Notes under the pieces: model-generated
Databases searched by the model: none
What the model was told of the DNA's origin: nothing
The model's input: the letters and a program-made list of their open reading frames with translations, nothing else
Part shown: positions 35,173-44,001 of the stretch, in pieces
How positions within the stretch are numbered: position 1 is the first letter of the stretch
How the letters are laid out: every line of letters begins with the position of its first letter
Made by a program: the position numbers and the translations under genes
Origin: Rhodopseudomonas sp.
Lineage (GTDB): Bacteria; Pseudomonadota; Alphaproteobacteria; Rhizobiales; Xanthobacteraceae
Length of the DNA: 64,000 nucleotides
Direction of reading: 5' to 3'
NCBI RefSeq assembly: GCF_013377015.1
Contig: NZ_JACABA010000001.1
Location: 1,191,871 to 1,255,870, forward strand

Positions 35173-36294
35173 ATGAAGCCGGTCAAAATGCTACGCGCCC
35201 TCGTGCTCGCGGCCACCACCCTGCCGTTCGCCGCCGCGATGTCGCAGGCGGTCGCAAGACCCGTCGTCGAAGTCGCGTTCGTGCTCGACACCACCGGATC
35301 GATGAGCGGACTGATCGAAGGCGCCAAGCGGAAGATCTGGTCGATCGCCACCTCGATCCTCGACAACAATCCCGACGCCGAGATCCGGATGGGCCTGGTC
35401 GCCTATCGCGACATCGGCGACGACTACGTCACCCGGACCATTGAACTCACCACTGACATCCAGGATCTTTACGCCAACCTGCTGGAGCTGCGCGCCCGCG
35501 GCGGCGGCGACTGGCCGGAGAGCGTCAATGAGGCGCTCGACGTCGCGGTCAACAAGCTGCACTGGACCCAGAGCGGCGACACCAGGCGGATCGTGTTCCT
35601 GGTCGGTGACGCGCCGCCGCATATGGACTACGTGCAGGACACCAAATATCCGAAGACACTGGCGGTCGCCCGGCAGAAGGACATCATCGTAAACGCGGTG
35701 CTGGCCGGCACTGCGCGCGACACCGAGCGGGTGTGGCGCGAGATCGCCCAGGCCGGCGACGGCCGGTTCATCGCGATTCCGCAGGACGGCGGTCAGGTCG
35801 TGGTGATCGAAACGCCGTATGACGGCGACATCATCATCCTGCAGAACGAGATCAACCGTACCGTGATCCCGTACGGGCCGGCGCCGATGCAGAAGCGCAC
35901 CGAGGACCAGACCCGGCAATTGTCGAAGGTCGCAGCCGCCGCGCCGGCTTCCGCCTCCGACATGGCAAGTTACATCAACAAGCGCGCCAAGGTCTCCTCC
36001 GAAGCGGTCACCGGTGGCGGCGACCTGGTCAGCGACGTCGCAGCCGGCCGGCAGAAGCTCGAGGCCGTCAAGGAGGATGAACTGCCGGTCGCCCTGCGCG
36101 AGCTGGCACCGGAGCAGCGCATGGCCAAACTCGAAAGCGAAATGAAGCAGCGCAAAGCGCTGAACGAGAAGCTCGCGGCGCTGGTCAAGAAACGCGATGC
36201 GTATGTTGCCGCCCAGCACGACACCGCGAAGCCTGCGGCATCGTCATTCGACCGCGAGGTCGAAGCGACGCTAAAGGCGCAGCTGAAGCGGTAG
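35173..36294 (+). CDS. Exported von Willebrand factor type A domain protein
   Basis: 373 aa. A signal peptide (about 1-30, ending AMSQAVARP) is followed by a VWA domain whose MIDAS motif is FVLDTTGSMSG (about 36-46), with later GGGDWPESVNEALDVAV supplying the T/D region. VWA domains bind metal ions and protein ligands. The C-terminal third (about 270-373) is helical, rich in Lys, Glu and Ala, likely coiled coil (LESEMKQRKALNEKLAALVK). GGAGGAG ribosome site is strong. Role unknown. Confidence 0.88.
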   Translation: MKPVKMLRALVLAATTLPFAAAMSQAVARPVVEVAFVLDTTGSMSGLIEGAKRKIWSIATSILDNNPDAEIRMGLVAYRDIGDDYVTRTIELTTDIQDLYANLLELRARGGGDWPESVNEALDVAVNKLHWTQSGDTRRIVFLVGDAPPHMDYVQDTKYPKTLAVARQKDIIVNAVLAGTARDTERVWREIAQAGDGRFIAIPQDGGQVVVIETPYDGDIIILQNEINRTVIPYGPAPMQKRTEDQTRQLSKVAAAAPASASDMASYINKRAKVSSEAVTGGGDLVSDVAAGRQKLEAVKEDELPVALRELAPEQRMAKLESEMKQRKALNEKLAALVKKRDAYVAAQHDTAKPAASSFDREVEATLKAQLKR

Positions 36295-36469
36295 CTCGCC
36301 TCAAATTGCGACGTCATATGAGGGCTTGCCCCGCGTAGCATGGATGGCTGGGCCTTCGCCCCGCCGACGGGGCTTCGGCCCCGCAGGCGGGTCAAGTGCG
36401 GCCAGGGCGCGGAGCCGATCCGCGCCAATTCCCTCTTGGCGGGCACGCAAAAATCGGCATTGTGCGGGC
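36295..36469. repeat. GC-rich intergenic palindromic sequence
   Basis: 175 bp between two same-strand genes. GGGGCTTCGGCCCC (36369-36382) is a hairpin, and GGGCCTTCGCCCC lies 12 bp before it. The TAGCATGGATGGCTGGGC part resembles a fragment of a family-typical intergenic repeat. No gene. Confidence 0.45.
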
Positions 36470-37138
36470 ATGACAAACCAGACCGAGAGCAAAGCCAAAG
36501 CCGGCGCGGCGATCATTCCCGTCACGCTGTTCCAGCAGAACTGCACGCTGCTGTGGTGCGAGACCACCAAGAAGGCGGTGGTGGTCGATCCCGGCGGTGA
36601 CGTGCCGGAGATTCTGGCGGCGATCGAGCACGCCGGCGTCAGCGTCGAACAGATCTGGCTGACCCACGGCCACATCGATCATGTCGGCGGCGCCGCCGAC
36701 TTGCGCGACGCGCTGAAGGTGCCGATCGAGGGCCCGCACATCGCCGACAAATTCCTGCTCGACAATGTCGTCAACAGCGGGCGAACCTTCGGCATGACCG
36801 GGGTGCGCGATTTCACGCCGGATCGCTGGCTCGCAGACGGCGACACCGTCAGGATCGGCGAACTGAGCTTTGCGATCCTGCATTGCCCCGGCCATTCGCC
36901 GGGCAGCGTGGTGTTCTTCAACGACGACATGCGCTTTGCGCTGGTCGGCGACGTGCTGTTCGCCGGCTCGGTCGGGCGCACCGATCTGCCGGGCGGCAGT
37001 CACGCCACGCTGATTGAATCGATCACTCAAAAGCTATTGCCGCTCGGCGACGATGTCGGCTTCATCTGCGGGCACGGCCCGGGCTCGAGCATCGGCCATG
37101 AACGCATCACCAATCCATTTTTGACCGGCGGCATGTAA
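36470..37138 (+). CDS. MBL-fold metallohydrolase (glyoxalase II-like)
   Basis: 222 aa. The zinc motif THGHIDHVGG (HxHxDH) is at about 66-75; further ligands are in LHCPGHSPGSVVF and LVGDVLFAGSVGRTDLPGG, and the final His in ICGHGPGSSIGHE. FQQNCTLLWCE and VVVDPGGD are typical of the GloB-like group, including persulfide dioxygenase relatives. Cytoplasmic thioester hydrolase by similarity; substrate unknown. Single gene. Confidence 0.9.
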   Translation: MTNQTESKAKAGAAIIPVTLFQQNCTLLWCETTKKAVVVDPGGDVPEILAAIEHAGVSVEQIWLTHGHIDHVGGAADLRDALKVPIEGPHIADKFLLDNVVNSGRTFGMTGVRDFTPDRWLADGDTVRIGELSFAILHCPGHSPGSVVFFNDDMRFALVGDVLFAGSVGRTDLPGGSHATLIESITQKLLPLGDDVGFICGHGPGSSIGHERITNPFLTGGM

Positions 37139-37217
37139 CGCACGCGAATTCGGCGCCGCCGGCAACATTCGCCGCGACGCCGCGGTCGAATCCGTTTTGC
37201 CGCAGACGCCTGCGCAA

Positions 37218-37643
37218 TTACTGAAGCAGCACGGTGAAACTGCGCTGGATCAACCTCTCGACATTCGCCGCCGTTGCGAAGCGGGGGGCCGGGTCGCCAT
37301 CCCGGTCCAACAACGAACACACCCTCTTCACTTTTGCGAGATTGGTCGACAGCCGCACCGCCGTCATCCGCGCCGCGGACAACTCCGCAGCGATCCGCAT
37401 CCGATCCTGTCGCAGCTCCGGCGCATCGGGACTCCCTCGCAGCGTGCGTTCGTTCCGATCCAAGATCGATTCGATCAGATCGATGGCGGTGAACACCGTC
37501 TGCAAGGTCTGGCCGTACAATTCTGCCAGCAGGCCGAGCAGTCGGCGCGGTTCACACGCGTGCGGCGTGTACAGTGAGCAAATTTGATCAGGATTGGGTG
37601 GGCTGAACGCGGCGATAGGGAAAACAGTATCCATCTTCGACAT
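37218..37643 (-). CDS. Hypothetical protein (141 aa)
   Basis: 141 aa from ATG 37643, preceded by GGAGAA. Predicted mostly helical: EPRRLLGLLAELYGQTLQTV, FTAIDLIESILDRNERTLRG, DRMRIAAELSAARMTAVRLS, KVKRVCSLLDRDGDPAPRFA. Family not recognised. Composition is protein-like and contrasts with the frames opposite it. Stands beside the AraC duplication and is divergent from the first AraC gene across 264 bp. Confidence 0.65.
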   Translation of the reverse strand: MSKMDTVFPIAAFSPPNPDQICSLYTPHACEPRRLLGLLAELYGQTLQTVFTAIDLIESILDRNERTLRGSPDAPELRQDRMRIAAELSAARMTAVRLSTNLAKVKRVCSLLDRDGDPAPRFATAANVERLIQRSFTVLLQ

Positions 37644-37803
37644 TGCAAGCATTCTCCAGCGTGAGCCCTGTCTGCAACTGCCAATCAAAAGCATTTCTTT
37701 ACACGAGCATTGTGGCTCCAACTTCTCGAAAGAAGTGTTAGTCCATTAAATGTACCGCCTGCTCAAGATTGACCTTCGGCTTCGTTTGTCGAGAGACGTC
37801 TTC

Positions 37804-37848
37804 GGTATCCGGCAATTTGTAGTTGTCTATCAGGTTGTCATTGCAAGC
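37804..37848 (+). promoter_or_regulatory. Upstream block conserved before both AraC paralogues (copy 1)
   Basis: Sequence around GGTATCCGGCAATTTGTAG and TATCAGGTTGTCATTGCAAG aligns by eye with 39262-39308 before the second paralogue (CAGTATTCGGCCAATTGCAGG and CATCAGGTTATGTTTGCAAG). It was evidently duplicated with the gene and may contain the promoter or operator. It lies 60-104 bp before the AraC start. Confidence 0.55.
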
Positions 37849-37888
37849 TTCACCGGCACGCATCAAGATGAGTCGGGGAAACGACTCA

Positions 37889-37918
37889 ATGATGAAAACT
37901 GAAATATATGAGACTTGA
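37889..37918 (+). CDS. Possible upstream ORF (MMKTEIYET) overlapping AraC-1
   Basis: A 9-codon frame preceded by GGGGAA at 8-base spacing, ending in a TGA 8 bases inside the AraC-1 gene, in a different frame. An inverted repeat TGAGTCG...CGACTCA (37869-37888) encloses the ribosome site. Could couple or dampen AraC-1 translation. Too short to support as a protein gene on its own. Confidence 0.25.
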   Translation: MMKTEIYET

Positions 37919-38903
37919 GCTTCTCGGTGAGCCGCTCAATCGGTTTCCTGCGGTCAATACATTTGACCCAGAAGAGTTCGGACACGCACTCAAGACGATC
38001 TATGGCGCGATCCGTTGTGAAATTTCAGTGCGCGATGACTTTGAGGCGCGTGGAAACTTGGTCCAGATGCAGGACCTTACACTTGGCTTTAACTCATGCG
38101 TGGCGCCGGCGACTGTGGCGTATGGCGAATCCGACTTCGCCAGACTGCAGATCGCGGTTACCGGCTCAGCCGCCACAACTGTCAATGGTGTAACGACCGC
38201 AATCGATATCCGACAGTCCTGCATCACCTCGCCAGGGCAAGCGGCGACGATGGAGTACGGCGCGGGCTATCAGCAGTTGTTGCTTCGAATCAAGACGCGG
38301 GCGCTGGAGGAAAAACTCATCGCGCTGATGGGAAGCAAGCCGAAGGGATCGCTTGAATTCGTCGCGGCGGCGAGCAACGAAAATCCCCAGGCAACGAACC
38401 TTCGCCAATTGGTCACGTTTCTGAGCGGCCAGCTCAACTCGTCGCCGGTCGCGCTGCCGTCGCTGGTGCTGGGCGAACTGCAACAGGCGGTCACCTTGTC
38501 GTTCTTGAGCGCTTACCAGCACAGCTTCAGCCGCTTTATGGAAAGCGAGGTTCCCGCCGCCGCGCCGCGGCACGTGCGCCAGGTCGAGGAATACATCGAA
38601 GCCAACTGGAAGCAGCCGATCACCATCGAAAAGCTGATGGCGGTCACCGATATCAGCGCACGCGGCATCTTCAAGGCGTTTCAGCGTAGCCGCGGCTATT
38701 CGCCGATGGCCTTCGCAAAACGAATCCGACTTCAGCATGCGCGCAAAATGCTTGCCGAGCCCGGCATCGGCGTCACCGTCACTGCCGTGGCGTTCGCCTG
38801 CGGGTTCTCTAACCTCGGTCACTTCGCCAAGGATTACCGGGAGATGTTTGGCGAGAAGCCGTCCGACACGCTAGAGCGCGCACGACGCTCGCGCGACGCC
38901 TGA
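37908..38903 (+). CDS. AraC-family transcriptional regulator, paralogue 1
   Basis: 331 aa. The N-terminal half is of the AraC-binding-like type (SDFARLQIAVTGSAATTVNG, SCITSPGQAATMEYG). The C-terminal two-HTH AraC domain (about 225-325) contains ITIEKLMAVTDISARGIFKA and TAVAFACGFSNLGHFAKDYR. Paralogue 2 at 39371-40366 is identical at about 94 of 108 C-terminal residues by my own count, while the N-terminal halves agree at well under 60 percent. Effector and targets unknown. Downstream lies a broken copy of the small gene that follows paralogue 2. Confidence 0.9.
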   Translation: MRLELLGEPLNRFPAVNTFDPEEFGHALKTIYGAIRCEISVRDDFEARGNLVQMQDLTLGFNSCVAPATVAYGESDFARLQIAVTGSAATTVNGVTTAIDIRQSCITSPGQAATMEYGAGYQQLLLRIKTRALEEKLIALMGSKPKGSLEFVAAASNENPQATNLRQLVTFLSGQLNSSPVALPSLVLGELQQAVTLSFLSAYQHSFSRFMESEVPAAAPRHVRQVEEYIEANWKQPITIEKLMAVTDISARGIFKAFQRSRGYSPMAFAKRIRLQHARKMLAEPGIGVTVTAVAFACGFSNLGHFAKDYREMFGEKPSDTLERARRSRDA

Positions 38904-38905
38904 CA

Positions 38906-39035
38906 CTGCTTGGCGCTCGGACGGCCCGGCACATTGCTTGATCTGCATCGCGAATAGCTTGGCGTCTGTTTCCGACTCGAAGGTCTCGGTCGAGCAAACC
39001 ACACGTGAAGCCTGTTCGTTGGACTTCACAGCCAT
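38906..39035 (-). pseudogene. Broken copy of the 81-aa gene, with 78-bp internal deletion
   Basis: Minus-strand translation VKSNEQASRVVCSTETFESE then TDAKLFAMQI-KQCAGPSER aligns with VKSDDRASGVVRSTKTFKSE, MDAKVFAAQI ... EQWAAPSER of the intact gene at 40373-40618. Exactly 26 codons are missing between two ATCTGC hexamers of the intact gene (40404-40409 and 40482-40487); one ATCTGC remains here at 38941-38946. The TGA stop after SER has become CAA, so the frame runs into the AraC-1 antisense. The N-terminal part also diverges. Confidence 0.75.
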
Positions 39036-39261
39036 GCGTGCCGCGACCGACCTCATATCCGAGGCGACCCGCCTCTCACAACTTAAACGCGATAATATGA
39101 GCAACATCATCTTTTTCGGAGGGGTGAGCGCGCTCCTACGTCACTTTGGATTGTAGCTGCGCAATGAAAGTAGTTACTTGAGCCAATGAGTTGTCGGTAC
39201 ACCTCGTAGAAATACTAGTCCGATGGCTGCACCGGCTGTCCGACAACGGACTGATGTCGTT

Positions 39262-39308
39262 CAGTATTCGGCCAATTGCAGGTTGGTCATCAGGTTATGT
39301 TTGCAAGT
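39262..39308 (+). promoter_or_regulatory. Upstream block conserved before both AraC paralogues (copy 2)
   Basis: Counterpart of 37804-37848, see that entry; here it ends about 62 bp before the AraC-2 start. The shared CATCAGGTTnTnnTTGCAAG-like core is the best conserved part. Confidence 0.55.
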
Positions 39309-39347
39309 GCTGGGGACTCACCTAAAAGTCAGAGTGGAAGTGGGGAC

Positions 39348-39374
39348 ATGACTGATGCGAGTTGGACTAGATGA
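39348..39374 (+). CDS. Possible leader ORF (MTDASWTR) coupled to AraC-2
   Basis: ATG-ACT-GAT-GCG-AGT-TGG-ACT-AGA-TGA: its TGA overlaps the AraC-2 ATG as ATGA (39371-39374). GGAAG lies 7 bases before its start, whereas AraC-2 itself has no visible ribosome site. Translational coupling by termination and re-initiation is likely by analogy; the peptide itself need not be functional. Confidence 0.4.
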   Translation: MTDASWTR

Positions 39375-40366
39375 CACCTGAGCTTCTCGGTGAGCCGCTC
39401 AAACGGTTTCCCATATTCCGCACCTCCAATCGCGACGAATTTGGAAACGCCGCCACATCGGTCTATGGCGCCAAGCGTTTCGATATCCCCGAGCCGGAGA
39501 ATTTTTTTGCATTCGGAAACTTCGTGCAACTTCGGGAGATCGCTATCGGCTTCAGTTCGCTGGGCGGTCGAGTCACGATCGATTTTCCGGAGGCCGATTT
39601 TGCGCGCCTGCAGATGTCTCTCTCGGGCGCCGGCACGACAACGATCAACGGCATCACCACCGAGATCAACGCCGAGCAATCTTGCGTCACCTCTCCCGGA
39701 CGCGCCGCGCTGCTGAGTTATGCGCAAGGCTATCAACAACTGCATCTGCGGGTCGGACTCAGTGCGATGGAGCGAACGCTGACCGCGTTGCTGGGTCTCA
39801 GGCCGAAGGGGCTGCTCGAATTTGACGCCGCGGCCCCAGCCAGCAAACCCTACGCCCAGAATGTTAAGGGCTTGGTGCTGTTCGTCAGCACACAGCTGGA
39901 TAGCTCGCCCCCTCAATTGCCGCCGCTGGTGCTCGTCGAACTGGAGCACGCCATCACCCTGTCGTTTCTTTACGCTTACCGGCACAGCTTCAGCCGCCTT
40001 CTCGAAGGCGAGACGCCCGGCGCGGCGCCGCGGAACGTGCGGCAGGTCGAGGAATATATCGAAGCCAACTGGGATCGGCCGATCACCATCGAACAGCTGA
40101 TGGCGGTCACCGACATCAGCGCACGCGGCATCTTCAAGGCGTTTCAGCGCAGCCGCGGCTATTCGCCGATGGCGTTCGCCAAGCGGGTCCGCCTTCAGCA
40201 TGCGCGCAAGATGCTTACCGAATCCCGCATCGACACCACCGTCACTGCCGTGGCGCTGGCCTGCGGGTTCGCCAATCTGGGACACTTCGCCAAGGATTAC
40301 CGGGAGATGTTCGGCGAGAAGCCGTCCGACACGTTGGATCGATCACGCCGCTCGCGCAAAGCCTGA
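39371..40366 (+). CDS. AraC-family transcriptional regulator, paralogue 2
   Basis: 331 aa, same length and order as paralogue 1: AraC-binding-like N-terminus (ADFARLQMSLSGAGTTTING, SCVTSPGRAALLSYAQGYQQ) and two HTH motifs (ITIEQLMAVTDISARGIFKA; TAVALACGFANLGHFAKDYR). Both begin with ELLGEPL, supporting the chosen start. The near-identical DNA-binding half predicts the same or overlapping binding sites as paralogue 1 with a different effector. Followed by the intact convergent 81-aa gene only 6 bp after its stop. Confidence 0.9.
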   Translation: MTPELLGEPLKRFPIFRTSNRDEFGNAATSVYGAKRFDIPEPENFFAFGNFVQLREIAIGFSSLGGRVTIDFPEADFARLQMSLSGAGTTTINGITTEINAEQSCVTSPGRAALLSYAQGYQQLHLRVGLSAMERTLTALLGLRPKGLLEFDAAAPASKPYAQNVKGLVLFVSTQLDSSPPQLPPLVLVELEHAITLSFLYAYRHSFSRLLEGETPGAAPRNVRQVEEYIEANWDRPITIEQLMAVTDISARGIFKAFQRSRGYSPMAFAKRVRLQHARKMLTESRIDTTVTAVALACGFANLGHFAKDYREMFGEKPSDTLDRSRRSRKA

Positions 40367-40372
40367 CACGGC

Positions 40373-40618
40373 TCAGCGCTCGGAAGGCGCGGCCCATTGC
40401 TCGATCTGCGAAGCCGGCACCATCCGTTTCGGCTGATGCGGATTGAGCGTACCCGCATTGGCCGACCAGCCCTTGGCCAGAATCTGCGCCGCGAACACTT
40501 TGGCGTCCATTTCCGACTTGAAGGTTTTGGTCGAGCGCACGACGCCCGAGGCTCGATCGTCGGATTTCACCGTCTTGTCCGGGCCGAAGGCCACATACCA
40601 AATATCAGGCTGGGTCAT
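40373..40618 (-). CDS. Small conserved hypothetical protein, convergent to AraC-2
   Basis: 81 aa, starting MTQPDIWYVAFGPDKTVKSD. It contains STKTFKSEMDAKVFAAQIL, then a Pro/Lys-rich middle (TLNPHQPKRMVPAS) and ends IEQWAAPSER. The TKTF-sE-DAK-FA pattern is familiar from small proteins in Bradyrhizobiaceae, function unknown. A decayed copy sits at the same place behind AraC-1, which supports this as a real gene carried along in the duplication. Confidence 0.75.
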   Translation of the reverse strand: MTQPDIWYVAFGPDKTVKSDDRASGVVRSTKTFKSEMDAKVFAAQILAKGWSANAGTLNPHQPKRMVPASQIEQWAAPSER

Positions 40619-40683
40619 GTCGCTTTAACCGCGATCGGAGAGATAGGTTCCATCGGGGTTGCGTTCTGGATGCCCGTTGCACG

Positions 40684-40713
40684 AACGGGGCCGCCCGATC
40701 GAGCGGCCCCGTT
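40684..40713 (-). terminator. Strong hairpin between DUF1236 gene and the 81-aa gene
   Basis: AACGGGGCCGC-CCGATCGA-GCGGCCCCGTT is a perfect 11-bp stem with 8-base loop, and the flanks GTTGC/GCAAC can extend it. It begins 37 bp past the DUF1236 stop on the minus strand. No long T-tract, but well placed to terminate. Confidence 0.65.
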
Positions 40714-40749
40714 TGCGCAACGACCGGGAATCCGGAGCGGGACTTTGGA

Positions 40750-41169
40750 TTATTCGACGATCTCGACAATCCGGCGGGTGCGCGGATCGACCAGAACGGT
40801 GCGACCGTTGACGACAGTGTAGCGATACTCGCGCGCGCGACCGTATTCTTCCGGCACATCGTAATAGGTGACACCATCATCCGGCAGCACGACGCCGACG
40901 CGAACTTCATCGCGATATTGATAGGACGGACGGCGCTGGTCGACCACATAACTGCGGAAGCGCGGACGCTCGTCGACGCCCAGGACGCCGGCAACGCCGC
41001 CGAGCACGCCACCGACGGTGCCGCCAACGATCGCGCCGATAGGACCGGCGGCGCGTTCGCCGTCGCGTGCGCCGCGTTCAATACCGCCGGGAACGCCCTG
41101 GGCTTGAACTATAGCGGGAGTGGCGAGGGCCATAATCACGGCGGCGGTTCCGATCAGGCGACGAATCAT
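40750..41169 (-). CDS. Exported DUF1236 family protein
   Basis: 139 aa. A signal peptide (MIRRLIGTAAVIMALATPAIVQAQ) is followed by a Gly-rich segment (GPIGAIVGGTVGGVLGGVAG, glycine-zipper-like) and then the DUF1236 domain, VGVVLPDDGVTYYDVPEEYG and YRYTVVNGRTVLVDPRTRRI. DUF1236 proteins are small periplasmic or surface proteins of unknown function, common in Bradyrhizobiaceae. Start at 41169 has GGAG just upstream. Confidence 0.85.
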   Translation of the reverse strand: MIRRLIGTAAVIMALATPAIVQAQGVPGGIERGARDGERAAGPIGAIVGGTVGGVLGGVAGVLGVDERPRFRSYVVDQRRPSYQYRDEVRVGVVLPDDGVTYYDVPEEYGRAREYRYTVVNGRTVLVDPRTRRIVEIVE

Positions 41170-41286
41170 CTTGAACTCCGGGAGTTGTTGAAAGGCACAG
41201 GACAAGCCCCAGCCCGCCGCGGAGTTCCGGCACCACAACCAGCGACGGCGATTAGATGCCGGTCGCGGCTGCCGCTTGCGTACGAC

Positions 41287-43776
41287 TTAGTTCGCCACCA
41301 TGTCGCGAACGCGCCGCGCAAGATCGTCCAGATCGAACGGCTTGGTGATCATGTCCATCCCGGGCTGTAGGAAGCCCTTCGCGATCGCCGCGCTCTCGGC
41401 ATAACCGGTCATGAACAGCACCTTCATCGCAGGTCGGGATTCCAGCGCCTGATCGGCGAGCTGGCGCCCATTCATCCCGGGAAGTCCGACATCGGTGAGC
41501 AGCAGATCGATCCGCTCGCCGAGCCGCAGGACCGCAAGCCCGGCCGGACCATCGACCGCTTCGAGGACGCGGTAGCCCTGATCCCGCAGCATTTCGACCA
41601 CGATGCCGCGGACCACCGGTTCATCCTCGACCACCAGCACGGTTTCTCCGGTCGCCGCATGATCCGCGGCGACCACGGCCGGCGCTGCTTCGTCGGCAAT
41701 CAGGCCGAGCTGACGCGGCAAATAGAGCCTGACCGACGTTCCCTGCCCGACCTTGCTGTCGATCATGACATGGCCGTTCGATTGCTGCGCAAAGCCGTAG
41801 ATCATCGACAACCCGAGCCCGGTGCCCTGGCCGAGCGGCTTGGTCGTGAAGAACGGATCGAACGCGCGCGCGGCGATCTCCGCGCTCATCCCGGTGCCGG
41901 TGTCGGTGACGACGATGCAGACATAGTCGCCGGGCAGCAGGGCGGGGGTGTCGGCGGTGACGGCGTCGAACCGTGCGTTCTGCGTACTGATGGTAATCCT
42001 GCCGCCATCCGGCATCGCATCGCGGGCATTGATCACCAGATTGAGCAGCGCGCTTTCGAGCTGGTTCGGATCGCACAGCGTGAACCAGAGGTTCTCGGCG
42101 GCGACAATGTCCAGATCGATGGATTCGCCGATCGTCCGGCGCAGCAGATCTTCCAGCGACACCACCAGCAGATTGACGTCGACCTGTTTCGGAATCAGCG
42201 GTTGGCGCCGCGCGAACGCCAGCAGCCGATGGGTCAAAGCCGCCGCGCGATTGGCCGACGTCATCGCCGCAGTAATATAGCGGGAGATATTTTCGGTGCG
42301 GCCCTGATCGAGCCGGATCTGCATCAAATCCAGCGAGCCGACGATGCCGGTCAGCAGATTGTTGAAATCATGGGCGATGCCGCCGGTCAGCTGGCCGACG
42401 GCCTCCATCTTCTGCGACTGACGCAGCGCCTCCTCGGCGGATTTGAGCCGCTCCGCCGCGGCCTTCTCGGCAGTGATATCGCGAGCCACCGCATAGATGG
42501 CCGTGGCGTCGGACACGCCGACCCAGGACAGCCATCGATAAGAGCCATCCTTGTGTCGAAACCGGCTTTCGAATTTAACGCTTGTTTCCCCGGTACTGAG
42601 CGCTTTCGATTGGCTGCGGGTCAATTCGGCGTCATCGGGATGATCCAGCCATCCCGAGGTGCGGTTCAGCAATTCCGCCTCGCTCCAGCCGAGCGTCTTT
42701 GTCCACGCCGGATTGACCGTGCGCCAGACGCCATCGCGGTCGGCAACCAGCAGCAAGTCCTGCGAGACGTTCCAGATCCGGTCGCGCTCGCGGGTCTTGT
42801 CCTGAACCCGCTGCTCCAGCGTTTCGTTCAACTGCACCAGCTGATCGGCGAGTTTGCGGTAGGCCTCCTCGCTTTGCCGCAGCGCCTGTTCAGCCAGAAC
42901 CTGCTCGGTGACATCGGTGTGAGCGCCGACCAGCCGGATCGCCCGGCCGTCGTCGTCGCGCTCGATCACCGATCGGACCGAGATCCAGCGAACCTCGCCG
43001 TCGCTCGGACGAATAATTCGGTATTTCGCGCGATAGTCACGGACGTCGCCGCGCACCGCGTCGCGGAACTGCCGTTCGGTCGCCTCACGATCCTCCGGAT
43101 GGATCCGCCGCACCCAGTCTTCGTGGGTCTCGTTGGCCGCCTCCGGCGGCAGGCCGTGCACCAGCAGATATTCCGGTGAACGCCGGTTGCGGAAGCCCAC
43201 CCGAAGATCGACCTCGAGCCCGCCGATCCGGCCGATCTGCTGCACCCGCGCCAGTTCCGCCTCGCGTTCGCGCAACGCCGCCGCCGCGAGATACTCCTTG
43301 GTGACGTCGCGGCAGACCACAAGTACCCCGCCGATCGCGTCGTCCTGATCGATCGGGCTGTAGCCGTAGGTCCAGTACACCTGCTCGAGCCGGCCGTGAC
43401 GGGTCACCGGAACCAGCTGGTTTTCATGCCAGGTCGCGCCTCCGCCGCTCATCACCTGGTCGATCTGCGGCCCGATGATGTCCCAGATCTCCGCCCAGCA
43501 TTCGCGGCCGCGCTGGCCGAGCGCGCCGGGGTGGCGCTCCGGTCCCATGGTCTGGCGATAGGCGTCGTTGTAAAATTGAATGTGTTCCGGACCCCAGAAG
43601 ATGAACATCGGGTGATTGGTGTTGAGCAATATGCGTAGCACCGTCCGCAGGCTCTGCGGCCAGCGCTCCGGTGGCCCAATCGGACTCGACGACCAGTCGA
43701 AAGCGCGCGTCAGCTCACCCATCTCGCCGCCACCGGCGAGAAAGTCTTCAGACGGCGATCTATTGGGATCCAGCAT
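41287..43776 (-). CDS. Soluble multi-PAS hybrid histidine kinase with receiver
   Basis: 829 aa, no membrane helices. Three PAS units ([20 protein letters not shown] near 55; a PAS_3-type with [19 protein letters not shown] near 220; a third with [20 protein letters not shown] near 345), HisKA ([20 protein letters not shown], His about 469), HATPase ([36 protein letters not shown]) and a C-terminal receiver with Asp in [13 protein letters not shown] (about 762). ATG at 43776 preferred over GTG at 43794. Orphan. Closely related in its kinase part to the two other hybrid kinases here. Soluble PAS sensors often read light, oxygen or redox state; the ligand is unknown. Confidence 0.92.
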   Translation of the reverse strand: MLDPNRSPSEDFLAGGGEMGELTRAFDWSSSPIGPPERWPQSLRTVLRILLNTNHPMFIFWGPEHIQFYNDAYRQTMGPERHPGALGQRGRECWAEIWDIIGPQIDQVMSGGGATWHENQLVPVTRHGRLEQVYWTYGYSPIDQDDAIGGVLVVCRDVTKEYLAAAALREREAELARVQQIGRIGGLEVDLRVGFRNRRSPEYLLVHGLPPEAANETHEDWVRRIHPEDREATERQFRDAVRGDVRDYRAKYRIIRPSDGEVRWISVRSVIERDDDGRAIRLVGAHTDVTEQVLAEQALRQSEEAYRKLADQLVQLNETLEQRVQDKTRERDRIWNVSQDLLLVADRDGVWRTVNPAWTKTLGWSEAELLNRTSGWLDHPDDAELTRSQSKALSTGETSVKFESRFRHKDGSYRWLSWVGVSDATAIYAVARDITAEKAAAERLKSAEEALRQSQKMEAVGQLTGGIAHDFNNLLTGIVGSLDLMQIRLDQGRTENISRYITAAMTSANRAAALTHRLLAFARRQPLIPKQVDVNLLVVSLEDLLRRTIGESIDLDIVAAENLWFTLCDPNQLESALLNLVINARDAMPDGGRITISTQNARFDAVTADTPALLPGDYVCIVVTDTGTGMSAEIAARAFDPFFTTKPLGQGTGLGLSMIYGFAQQSNGHVMIDSKVGQGTSVRLYLPRQLGLIADEAAPAVVAADHAATGETVLVVEDEPVVRGIVVEMLRDQGYRVLEAVDGPAGLAVLRLGERIDLLLTDVGLPGMNGRQLADQALESRPAMKVLFMTGYAESAAIAKGFLQPGMDMITKPFDLDDLARRVRDMVAN

Positions 43777-43914
43777 TCGGCAACGATCTAGCACGCCACA
43801 GTCTGCCAGCGGCAGAGTGCTTCAGCCTAACATCGGTGATCGCCCCGGCAAACACGCGGCACGAGTTCCATCGCGACGCCAGCCAGTCCCAAGACCGCCA
43901 AAAAGGAAAGGACA

Positions 43915-43949
43915 ATCCCCCAGGCGCGGGGGCGCTGGCCCCGGGGGAT
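43915..43949 (-). terminator. Intrinsic terminator-like hairpin after the 53-aa gene
   Basis: ATCCCCC pairs with GGGGGAT around an inner GGGG/CCCC stem. Read on the minus strand it is followed by TGTCCTTTCCTTTTTGG, a pyrimidine and T-rich tail. It is the second of two hairpins after the small gene. Confidence 0.6.
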
Positions 43950-43955
43950 CGTGAC

Positions 43956-43988
43956 CATCACCGCACCTCGAAAAGAGGCGCGGTGATG
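43956..43988 (-). terminator. 33-bp hairpin after the 53-aa gene
   Basis: CATCACCGCaCCTC pairs with GAGGcGCGGTGATG around GAAAA. It starts 13 bp after the stop of the minus-strand 53-aa gene (44002). Function could be termination or mRNA stability. Confidence 0.6.
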
Positions 43989-44001
43989 AAGCATCAATTG
44001 G

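Larger units (their letters stand above)
38904..39370. other. 467-bp region between the AraC paralogues
   Basis: Left part (38906-39035) is the broken copy of the small convergent gene. The middle shows nothing recognisable. The right part (39262-39374) repeats the upstream block of paralogue 1 and holds the upstream ORF of paralogue 2. No other gene seen. Confidence 0.6.

Noticed and set aside
41659-43179. 506-codon plus-strand frame opposite the PAS hybrid kinase
   Set aside because: Antisense shadow of a well-conserved kinase gene.
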